Assembly: GCA_964525485.1 (NCBI GenBank) | Contig: CAZGHH010000017.1 | Coordinates: forward strand, 1 to 22,005 | Direction: 5' to 3' | Length of the DNA stretch: 22,005 bases | Origin: DAONBD01 sp964525485 | GTDB lineage: Bacteria > Patescibacteriota > Gracilibacteria > UBA1369 > LOWO2-01-FULL-3 | Shown here: in pieces, positions 15,062-21,950 of the stretch | Layout of the letters: every line of letters begins with the position of its first letter | How positions within the stretch are numbered: position 1 is the stretch's first letter | Made by a program: the position numbers and the translations under genes | The notes under the pieces: generated by a model | What the model saw: only the letters and a program-made list of their open reading frames with translations | What the model was told of the DNA's origin: nothing | The model's database searches: none

Positions 15062-17404
15062 ATGGTTTCAGAAAACGCAAAAATCTATGAAAAATACTTT
15101 AATCTGGACGAAATAGTCGAGAGTATAAGCGCTTATATCCAAGATTTTGATGTTAAAAAATTTAAAAAAGCTTTCGAGTTTGCTGAAATTCATCATAGAA
15201 ATCAATTCAGAAAAAGTGGGGAACCTTATATCGTTCATCCTGTTGAAACCGTAAAAAATCTTACTCAATTGCATGCTGATGAAGAAACTTTGATTGCCGC
15301 TCTGCTACATGATGTGCCTGAAGATACTGAAGCAACTATAGAAGATGTGAAAAAAGAATTCGGCGATGAAGTGGCTTTCCTTGTAGATGGCATTACAAAA
15401 TTATCAAAGGTCTATTATAGAAATGATATGCATGAGAGACAGATAGAATCTCTAAAAAAATTATTAATTCACACTGCAAAGGATCCTCGTGTTGTACTTA
15501 TTAAGCTTGCAGATCGTTTGCATAATATGCAAACACTGGAGTTCGTTCCAAATCCTGAAAAACGCATAAGGATCGCAAAAGAGACACTAGAAATATATGT
15601 CCCGATCGCAAACTTGCTTGGAATACAAGGTTTGAAATCAGAGCTTGAAGATTTGTGTTTCAAACATTTACACCCTGAAGAATTTGATAAATTACGAGAG
15701 AAAATTTTGGATAGTAAGGAGCGCCACAAAGAAACATTACAAGAGATGATAAAGTTAATAAGTGAAGAGTTGACCTCCCACAATATCAAGGCGTATGTCA
15801 CAGGCAGAGAAAAAAATTTTTACAGTATTTATAAAAAAATCACTTCTTCAAATAAAACTATCGATAGTTTGCATGATCGTATCGCTTTCAGAATTATTAC
15901 TGATGAAGTTACTGATTGTTATGCAGCACTTGGTGTTATTCACAACATATTCACCCCGAAACCGGGTAAGTTTAAGGACTACATAGCGGTTCCAAAAATA
16001 AATGGTTATCAAAGTATTCATACAACTGTTTTTGGTCTAAATGGAATTGTTACGGAAATACAAATCAGAACTGAAAAGATGCATATGGATTCCGAGTACG
16101 GCATTGCCGCTCATTATTTTTACGATGAATCAAAAGGGCATGGGAGTGAAAAATTAATTGAAGACCAAAGGTCTAATTGGGTTTCAAAAATACTCGATAT
16201 ACAAAGGTCTCAAAAATTAGGAGAGGATTTTATGTCTGACCTTAAGATTGATATTTTCCAGGACAGAATTTTTGTATTCACGCCGTCCGGAGAGACTCTT
16301 GATTTACCAAAAAATGCCACCGGAATTGATTTTGCTTATGCAATACATTCTGACCTTGGGAACCACGCAAAAAATTGTGAAGTGAATTATGAAGTAAAGC
16401 CAATAACTACTGTTTTGAAAACCGGAGATTATGTAAAAATCATTACTGATCCGAACTCTACTCCTCATGTAAGTTGGCTTTCTTTTGCCAAAACAAGCCT
16501 AGCTAAGAATAAAATTAAACTTTTCCTTCGCAAAGAAAGTTTAAAAAACAAAATCACGACCGGAACCGAAATGTTGCAAAAAGAATTGGACAGATCTGGT
16601 TTTGGACTTGTTGAAGATATTAATTTTAAAAAATTATTATTAGCTATACGCGTTGAAACAAACAGAGATTTTGATACTAGGAAAAAACTTTTTGCCTCCA
16701 TTGGTGAGGGCGGTTTGCAAGCAATTGAAGTTATAAAAATATTAAAATCTATCAGTAATAAAGATAAAGATGATAATAATATTTTCTTAAAAATTTCAGC
16801 TAAAAACAGGCCAGGCGTAATGAAGGAAATTCTGGATATTTTATCAATATACAATGCAGATCTTATTTTTGTTAAAGGGCATGTTTCTCTCTTCCAAAGA
16901 AAGGCTTTGATGTTTTTTTACATAAATTTTTCCAACTTAAATGAATTTAGTGAAATATGTCAGCAAATAGAACAACTCGACGGTGTTGAGAAGGTTTATA
17001 GGTCATTTAGATGGGGAATGTTTTCCTTCTATTCCGTTTCAATAGCAACTCTAGCGTTTTGGATTTTTCATCCTATTTTCATTAACTCAATTTCGCAGTT
17101 AAGACTTTCTTATCACTATAGATATTTTTCTGAAGCTTTGTTGTATTTGGGACTTTTTATGCTTCTTTTTACTGTTGTTTATTTGAAAAAAATTATAAGA
17201 AAAACTTTCCCGGGGATTAGAGATGACAGATGGCTTTGGGGAGTGACGTTTTTCACTTCAACAGTCGCTGTTATAGCGCTAATTGTTGAGCTTTATATTT
17301 TTGAAATTTATTTGAACTGGATTGTTATGTTCTTTGGAGTTTTGTTTATGTATACATATCTTGCCCTTGAATTTCTCGACTACAAAAAATTCAAATCGAG
17401 ATAG
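15062..17404 (+). CDS. Rel/SpoT-type (p)ppGpp synthetase-hydrolase with C-terminal membrane domain
   Basis: Makes and degrades the alarmone (p)ppGpp, 780 residues from the ATG at 15062 (an upstream GTG at 15041 lies inside the promoter spacer). The hydrolase domain has the HD motif LLHDVPEDT (His83-Asp84, Glu87-Asp88) and LVDGITKL, so it looks active. The synthetase domain has GREKNFYSIYKK (248-259), LHDRIAFRI (Asp272), NGYQSIHTT (314-322) and EIQIRT (Glu332), also intact. A TGS domain (about 401-460) and an ACT-like domain (about 575-650, AKNRPGVMKEIL) follow. Beyond these, where ordinary Rel proteins end, four hydrophobic helices lie at about 654-676, 691-708, 727-743 and 750-766, so the enzyme should be tethered to the membrane. 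It ends 3 nt from the convergent HisA-like gene. Confidence 0.93.
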   Translation: MVSENAKIYEKYFNLDEIVESISAYIQDFDVKKFKKAFEFAEIHHRNQFRKSGEPYIVHPVETVKNLTQLHADEETLIAALLHDVPEDTEATIEDVKKEFGDEVAFLVDGITKLSKVYYRNDMHERQIESLKKLLIHTAKDPRVVLIKLADRLHNMQTLEFVPNPEKRIRIAKETLEIYVPIANLLGIQGLKSELEDLCFKHLHPEEFDKLREKILDSKERHKETLQEMIKLISEELTSHNIKAYVTGREKNFYSIYKKITSSNKTIDSLHDRIAFRIITDEVTDCYAALGVIHNIFTPKPGKFKDYIAVPKINGYQSIHTTVFGLNGIVTEIQIRTEKMHMDSEYGIAAHYFYDESKGHGSEKLIEDQRSNWVSKILDIQRSQKLGEDFMSDLKIDIFQDRIFVFTPSGETLDLPKNATGIDFAYAIHSDLGNHAKNCEVNYEVKPITTVLKTGDYVKIITDPNSTPHVSWLSFAKTSLAKNKIKLFLRKESLKNKITTGTEMLQKELDRSGFGLVEDINFKKLLLAIRVETNRDFDTRKKLFASIGEGGLQAIEVIKILKSISNKDKDDNNIFLKISAKNRPGVMKEILDILSIYNADLIFVKGHVSLFQRKALMFFYINFSNLNEFSEICQQIEQLDGVEKVYRSFRWGMFSFYSVSIATLAFWIFHPIFINSISQLRLSYHYRYFSEALLYLGLFMLLFTVVYLKKIIRKTFPGIRDDRWLWGVTFFTSTVAVIALIVELYIFEIYLNWIVMFFGVLFMYTYLALEFLDYKKFKSR

Positions 17405-17407
17405 TAT

Positions 17408-18118
17408 TTATAAATTCTCAAATCTCGCCAGTTCATCCGCATCAAGCAATCCTTCCATCAGAGCTCTTCCTATGTATGCACCTTTTATTCCGATATGTCT
17501 CAGTAAATTCAAGTGTTTGATTTTCGCTATTCCTCCACCTATAAAAACATTTAAATCTGTTGTTTTAATCACTCTTTCAACCTCGTCATAATTTGGATGA
17601 ATCAATGTTCCTTCACTGAATATATCGTGATAGAAAAAATTCTTAACGCCAAGACCTCCAAGTTCTTGAGCAAAATCAAATACTTCGTACGGCTTGTCCA
17701 AAGCGCTGGAAATTATGTCTTTGCCATATGCTTTAATCCCTGAATAAATAACATCGGCTCCAAATTTTTGTATGCATTTTGGTATAATTCTAAGCCCTGA
17801 AATTCCTATTATAATTTTTGATATTTTTAATTCATTTAGTCCTCTTTCAACTTCTTCGATATCGCTAATTCCTCCGGTATATTGAACTTCAGTATTTGGG
17901 TTTTCCTGGATTATTTCTCTTATAAATTTTTCGTTAACTATTTTTCTTTCCTGTGTTGCATTCAAATCCACTATTAATAATCTTTTTAATCCTCTACGTG
18001 AAAATTCTCTAGCATAAGATGTCGGTTTGCCATCGTAAACAATTTTTTGTTTCAAATCGCCTTTGTACAAAGACACGCATTTCCCGTCCAATATGTAGAG
18101 TACCGGTATTATTTGCAT
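17408..18118 (-). CDS. HisA-like TIM-barrel protein with altered active site
   Basis: A 236-residue beta/alpha barrel of the HisA/HisF family. HisA normally isomerises ProFAR in histidine synthesis. The start (MQIIPVLYILDGK), VDLNATQE (50-57), GGGIAKI (194-200) and IGRALMEG (216-223) fit the family, and the phosphate-binding turns are kept. By eye against Thermotoga HisA, however, the three catalytic positions differ: Asp8 is Tyr8, the Asp127 region (SGIKAYG) has no Asp, and Thr164 is His164. Another his gene is not seen in the window. It is the last gene of a four-gene run, 8 nt after ychF. It is probably not a conventional HisA; its true substrate is unknown, and methanopterin-type or other barrel chemistries cannot be judged from sequence alone. 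Confidence 0.8.
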   Translation of the reverse strand: MQIIPVLYILDGKCVSLYKGDLKQKIVYDGKPTSYAREFSRRGLKRLLIVDLNATQERKIVNEKFIREIIQENPNTEVQYTGGISDIEEVERGLNELKISKIIIGISGLRIIPKCIQKFGADVIYSGIKAYGKDIISSALDKPYEVFDFAQELGGLGVKNFFYHDIFSEGTLIHPNYDEVERVIKTTDLNVFIGGGIAKIKHLNLLRHIGIKGAYIGRALMEGLLDADELARFENL

Positions 18119-18126
18119 TTTTAATT

Positions 18127-19221
18127 TTAATTTGAAAACCTAAAATGCATTATATCACCATCCTGGACTATATATTCTTTTCCCTCTATTTTTAATAGTC
18201 CTTTTTCTTTAACATTTTGTTCACCTCCAAGACTAACAAAGTCTTTATATTTCATTACTTCCGCTTTGATGAATCCTTTTTGAAAATCCGTGTGTATAAC
18301 GCCAGCCGCTTCCGGTGCTTTTGTACCAATTTCAATTGTCCATGCATGAACTTCCATTGGTCCCGCCGTGAAGTATGTAATTAATTTTAGGCTTTTGTAA
18401 GCCGCTTTTATCAACTCATTTAGTCCTGTTTCTTTTAATCCGACTTCTTTCAACAAATCTTCTGCCTCTTCTTTTGAAAACCCTATTAATTCTTCTTCCA
18501 CTTTTGCGCATATTGGAATTATTTTATTTTCATCATCAACTTTTAAGCTATTCACATATTCTGATTTTTGAAAACTTTTGATCTGGTTTTCGTGTAAATT
18601 CACGGCATATAAATGTGGTTTTACTGTCAAAAGATGCAGATCACGTAATTTAAGTTTTTCTTCTTGATCCAAGTCGAGCGAAATCGCAAGATGACCTGCT
18701 GAGAGATGGTCATACATTTTTTTTACCAATTCCAAATAGACAAGTTTTTCTTTATCTTGAGATTTGGCTTCTCCTTGGGCTTTTTGCAATCTTTTTTCAA
18801 CCGTTTGAAGATCCGCCAATATAAGTTCCATGTCTATAATTTCTCTATCTCTTCCCGGATCTATAGTACCATTCACATGAATAATATTTGAATCATCAAA
18901 CGCTCTTACAACTTGAACTATTGCGTCACATTCTCTTATATGCGCTAGAAATTGATTCCCAAGTCCTTCACCTTGGCTTGCGCCTTTTACCAGCCCTGCA
19001 ATATCTACAAACTCTATAGTTGTAGGTATTATTTTTTCCGTGTGTACTATCTCCGCTAATTTTTCCAATCTTTCATCAGGCACTTCTACCACTCCAACGT
19101 TTGGATCAATTGTACAAAACGGATAATTTGCCGCCTGAGCGCTTTTTGCACCGACAAGGGCGTTAAATATCGTTGATTTACCCACGTTTGGCAGACCTAC
19201 TATTCCAATTTTAAGACTCAT
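18127..19221 (-). CDS. ychF: YchF/OLA1-family ATPase
   Basis: A 364-residue Obg-like P-loop NTPase that binds ribosomes and in known cases prefers ATP to GTP. P-loop GLPNVGKS is at 9-16, with a hydrophobic switch segment YPFCTIDPNVG (33-43), VDIAGLVKGA (72-81, G3), and AVNLHEN in place of the usual NKxD (consistent with altered base preference). A coiled-coil-like arm (about 135-175) and a C-terminal TGS domain (about 281-362, FTAGPMEVHAWTI) follow. The length is typical for the family. Its first 11 nt overlap the end of the dehydratase-like gene, so the two are translationally coupled. Confidence 0.96.
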   Translation of the reverse strand: MSLKIGIVGLPNVGKSTIFNALVGAKSAQAANYPFCTIDPNVGVVEVPDERLEKLAEIVHTEKIIPTTIEFVDIAGLVKGASQGEGLGNQFLAHIRECDAIVQVVRAFDDSNIIHVNGTIDPGRDREIIDMELILADLQTVEKRLQKAQGEAKSQDKEKLVYLELVKKMYDHLSAGHLAISLDLDQEEKLKLRDLHLLTVKPHLYAVNLHENQIKSFQKSEYVNSLKVDDENKIIPICAKVEEELIGFSKEEAEDLLKEVGLKETGLNELIKAAYKSLKLITYFTAGPMEVHAWTIEIGTKAPEAAGVIHTDFQKGFIKAEVMKYKDFVSLGGEQNVKEKGLLKIEGKEYIVQDGDIMHFRFSN

Positions 19222-19831
19222 ACTTAAATTTTTTAAATTCTTTAATTGTTATTTGTCCTGGAGCGGATTTCATTTTGTTGTTTTGAGCGAAATACATCAT
19301 GTAATTTCCAAATAAATCTCCCGCCACTCTCGTCAATAGTCCATACTCTCCCATTCCCACACAAATTGCTTTTATACCCTTTTTATTTAAATCTTGAAGA
19401 AAGTCAAGAATCCTAAAGCTGTCAGACACGCTCTTTGCCAAGAACGCAAGCTTAATAATATCAGGTTTTTTCTTTAAAATTTTTTTTGCAATTTTTGCCA
19501 GCTCTTTTTCATATGGTGTTTCTTTGAAATTGTGATGAGAGATAATTATTTTTATCCGCTTGTATTTTTTTTTGATGTTTTTTATGAAATTTCCGTCTGA
19601 CTCGGAATCAATATCTATGTATTCGCTGGTCTCTAGAATTTCTTCATTGAGCTTATCAATACTTGCCGATGTTGTTTTATATATGATTGGTTTATTTGAT
19701 TTCTTTATTATTTCAATAGTTTTTATTAAATCTTTTTTATTTATCTTTTTCACCCATAATTCAACAACATCAGCTTCTGAAAGTGATTTTATGGATGTTA
19801 TTGAAGATATTACAGAAACTACTTTTAACAT
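19211..19831 (-). CDS. Type I 3-dehydroquinate dehydratase-like protein
   Basis: A 206-residue barrel of the AroD type I family, which dehydrates 3-dehydroquinate in the shikimate pathway through a Schiff base. Schiff-base Lys127 (IIKLAF), His100 (SHHNFKETP), Arg168 (LLTRVAGDLFGN), and Ser189 and Gln193 (SAPGQI) are all kept. By eye against Salmonella AroD, the substrate-binding Arg48 is Trp26 (VELWVKK for VExRxD), Arg82 is Thr54, and Glu86 is lost. No other shikimate gene is nearby. It is short for the family and Lys-rich. The catalytic machinery may be intact with a different substrate, or it may be a poor but genuine AroD. It starts 1 nt after the transporter stop and overlaps ychF by 11 nt. 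Confidence 0.8.
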   Translation of the reverse strand: MLKVVSVISSITSIKSLSEADVVELWVKKINKKDLIKTIEIIKKSNKPIIYKTTSASIDKLNEEILETSEYIDIDSESDGNFIKNIKKKYKRIKIIISHHNFKETPYEKELAKIAKKILKKKPDIIKLAFLAKSVSDSFRILDFLQDLNKKGIKAICVGMGEYGLLTRVAGDLFGNYMMYFAQNNKMKSAPGQITIKEFKKFKYES

Positions 19832-19832
19832 T

Positions 19833-21044
19833 TTAGATATCTATAGTTATTAATTCTATTGCGTCTTTAACTTTGTGTGTATTTGAAAAGTTCGGATATA
19901 TTTGAACGTGATTATATTTTTTCAAATCGTAATATACCAAAGAATTCAATCCGTTATCTATTATCAAATTAACTTTTTCTTTTTTAAGTAATTTTATTAA
20001 TGACTCTGTTTTGCGTTCGCCTTTGCCAAGTTTTTTTCTATATTGTTTAATAATTTTATCATTTTTTAAAATCATAAATTCATATGCCTGTGTTTGCTTC
20101 AAACTTCTTGCTATTTTGGCATTCAAACCATACCCGCTAAAAATTGGAACACCTATTTTTACTCTTTTTTCTTTGTTTATGTACGTATATATGGAGCAGT
20201 CTCTAATATATTTATTTTCTTCTTTAATTTTATTTTCCAATATTGCTAATTCTTCTTCCAAATCTTTAAGATCAACGAACGGATCTACTTCAACAAAAAT
20301 TTCTCCGAATATTACGGTCCCAGCCCTCCTCATTCTTATCTTCTTAATCCCTTTAATAAGATTCGAATTTTCCGTAATTATATTTTTTATTTTTTTTATT
20401 AACTTTGGATTGTCCCAATAATCAAGTAGATAAAATAAAGCGTCTTTTGCACTTTTGAGTCCGACTTTAAATATTAACAGTGATATTAAAATCGTTGCTA
20501 TGCCCTCCACATATTTAATATCCATGTAATTACTTACGATACTCGCTATAACCCCCAATTGGACTATAACGTCGATTTTTTGCTGAACCGAATTGTCTAT
20601 CAAAGATTTGGAATTAGCCTCTAATCCTGCTTTTCTCAATGCCTCCGATGTAAAGTGTGATAAAAAAATTGAGATTACAGATGCTATTATGGCGATTATG
20701 TGATATGACCCCTCAAAATCTCCCTCAATATTTGTTAAAGCTCTCGTAAACACTCCGTATCCAGCATAAAGTATTATAATTGATATTATCAAACTCCCGA
20801 GTGTTTCCACTTTGTAATATCCGTATTCAAAATTCTTATTTGCCGATTTTCTTGATAGTTTCAGACCTATATAACTCGCAAACAACATAATTATTGTTGT
20901 TGAGGCATCTATCGCGTCTGCTAGCACGACTTCAATTCCGGTTATGTACGCAACTGTTAATTTTACTCCGGCATAAATTGTGGCTCCTATTAATGCTGTC
21001 TTAGCAACTTTCTCACCGTGAATAAAATTTCTATTACTGATCAT
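19833..21044 (-). CDS. CDF metal transporter fused to a NifX/NifB-like domain
   Basis: A 403-residue cation diffusion facilitator that would export divalent metal by proton exchange. Six membrane helices span about 15-200 (for example 13-33, 39-62, 82-103, 114-133, 158-172, 178-196), then a cytoplasmic dimerisation domain runs to about 290. An extra domain at about 294-400 (KIGVPIFSGYGLNAKIARSL, GKGERKTESL, VNLIIDNG) resembles the FeMo-cofactor-binding NifX/NifB-C fold. Measured against YiiP by eye, the metal site is unusual. The TM2 Asp pair reads Asp46 and Thr50, and the TM5 His/Asp pair reads Gln154 and Asp158, so two of four ligands are replaced. It is the first gene of the operon. Metal specificity cannot be called. 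Confidence 0.88.
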   Translation of the reverse strand: MISNRNFIHGEKVAKTALIGATIYAGVKLTVAYITGIEVVLADAIDASTTIIMLFASYIGLKLSRKSANKNFEYGYYKVETLGSLIISIIILYAGYGVFTRALTNIEGDFEGSYHIIAIIASVISIFLSHFTSEALRKAGLEANSKSLIDNSVQQKIDVIVQLGVIASIVSNYMDIKYVEGIATILISLLIFKVGLKSAKDALFYLLDYWDNPKLIKKIKNIITENSNLIKGIKKIRMRRAGTVIFGEIFVEVDPFVDLKDLEEELAILENKIKEENKYIRDCSIYTYINKEKRVKIGVPIFSGYGLNAKIARSLKQTQAYEFMILKNDKIIKQYRKKLGKGERKTESLIKLLKKEKVNLIIDNGLNSLVYYDLKKYNHVQIYPNFSNTHKVKDAIELITIDI

Positions 21045-21076
21045 TTTCTTTATTTATTATGCTTTAAGTGCCGTGT

Positions 21077-21082
21077 ATTATA
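21077..21082 (-). promoter_or_regulatory. -10 box of the transporter-HisA-like operon
   Basis: Minus-strand consensus TATAAT with no good -35 at standard spacing (TTGATT lies 20 nt upstream). Expected start near 21070, leader about 26 nt. Confidence 0.45.
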
Positions 21083-21128
21083 AGATCACTTTTTACGATA
21101 AAAATCAACTAATCCCCCTTATATTCTT

Positions 21129-21156
21129 TTTACATTTTCGCAAAAATCAATATAAT
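21129..21156 (+). promoter_or_regulatory. Promoter of the 57-residue lipoprotein gene
   Basis: -35 TTTACA (21129-21134), 16-nt spacer, perfect -10 TATAAT (21151-21156). Expected start near 21163, leader about 37 nt. Confidence 0.7.
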
Positions 21157-21199
21157 CTCTTCGATAAATGAAATATAAATATTTTCTAACCCCCTTGCT

Positions 21200-21373
21200 A
21201 TGAGGAAGTTATTTCTAGGTCTAGCACTTCTCAGCGTTCTAGCATTTGCTGGTTGCAAACCAGTTGAGGAGGAAACTCCAGTAACTGAAGAGACACCAGT
21301 CGTTGAGGAGACAGCTCCAACAACTGAAACTCCAGTTGAGACAGAAGCTGAAGTTGAAACTCCAGCTGAATAA
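21200..21373 (+). CDS. Very small acidic lipoprotein
   Basis: A 57-residue protein bracketed by a good promoter and a strong terminator, which supports a real gene despite its size. The signal is MRKLFLGLALLSVLAFAGC, with the lipobox ending at Cys19 (Phe rather than Leu at -3). The mature part is only 39 residues, almost entirely Glu, Thr, Pro and Val in TPVxEE / ETPVE-like repeats, with no positive charge after Lys20. It would be an extended, strongly acidic tail anchored to the outer leaflet of the membrane. No family is recognised. Confidence 0.8.
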   Translation: MRKLFLGLALLSVLAFAGCKPVEEETPVTEETPVVEETAPTTETPVETEAEVETPAE

Positions 21374-21395
21374 GTTTTTTTCTGGTAGCTACTAG

Positions 21396-21430
21396 AAAAG
21401 CGGAACCCCTTATGGATTTCCGCTTTTTTT
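21396..21430 (+). terminator. Rho-independent terminator, possibly bidirectional
   Basis: A 10-bp stem AAAAGCGGAA/TTCCGCTTTT (21396-21405 with 21418-21427), a 12-nt loop and a T run at 21424-21430. On the minus strand the same stem is followed by TTTT, so it may also stop the convergent hibernation-factor gene. Confidence 0.93.
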
Positions 21431-21454
21431 GTGTTTTGTCTGTTATTTGAGCCC

Positions 21455-21835
21455 TTACACCATTTCCAAAGATTCTAATAATTCTTCAGCTATTTCTTGT
21501 ATTTTTGCGGGTTTTCTTTTAATTGATGCGTGTTTTCTTGTATCCATTGTTTTCTTGATTTGCGTAACCAGTCTGTCTTTTGATAGATCTAGTGCTTTTG
21601 TTATTGTATGGCTCGCTTCTTTTGACTGTATTGTTTTACTTGGCATTTTTAATATCATCTCTACGTCAAAAGCATCATGTTTTTCAAACTTTTCAACCCT
21701 AACCTCCAGCATAACACTATCTTCCGGAAAATTTACTAACAACCCTGCAATTGGATCAATCTTTTTCTCCAAGTAATCTGAAAAGATCGCCTGTTCCTTG
21801 TCTGTCATGTTTTTGAACTGCGTACGTACTTTCAT
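21455..21835 (-). CDS. Ribosome hibernation-promoting factor / RaiA family
   Basis: A 126-residue protein of the HPF/YfiA (sigma-54 modulation) family, which binds the decoding region of 30S subunits and idles ribosomes. It shows the beta-alpha-beta-beta-beta-alpha pattern: an N-terminal strand (MKVRTQF), helix 1 (EQAIFSDYLEKKIDPI, 14-29), strands MLEVRVEKF and FDVEMILKMP, an ASHTITKALDLSKDRLVTQI helix (74-93), and a basic MDTRKHASIKRKP stretch (96-108). It is short-form, lacking the C-terminal dimerisation domain of long HPF, and ends in an acidic helix. With the Rel enzyme nearby it fits a stringent/stationary response, though the two are not co-transcribed. Confidence 0.85.
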   Translation of the reverse strand: MKVRTQFKNMTDKEQAIFSDYLEKKIDPIAGLLVNFPEDSVMLEVRVEKFEKHDAFDVEMILKMPSKTIQSKEASHTITKALDLSKDRLVTQIKKTMDTRKHASIKRKPAKIQEIAEELLESLEMV

Positions 21836-21867
21836 AAAAGATGGGTTAAAGGATTTTGAATGTCTTA

Positions 21868-21896
21868 ATTATAAGGCAAAGCATTAAGAAATACAA
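21868..21896 (-). promoter_or_regulatory. Promoter of the hibernation-factor gene
   Basis: Minus strand -35 TTGTAT (21891-21896), 17-nt spacer, perfect -10 TATAAT (21868-21873). Expected start near 21861, leader about 26 nt. Confidence 0.75.
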
Positions 21897-21950
21897 AGAT
21901 GAATGAAAAATATAATTTCAAGGATTGCTAATCTGTTTGCAGAAGGGAAT

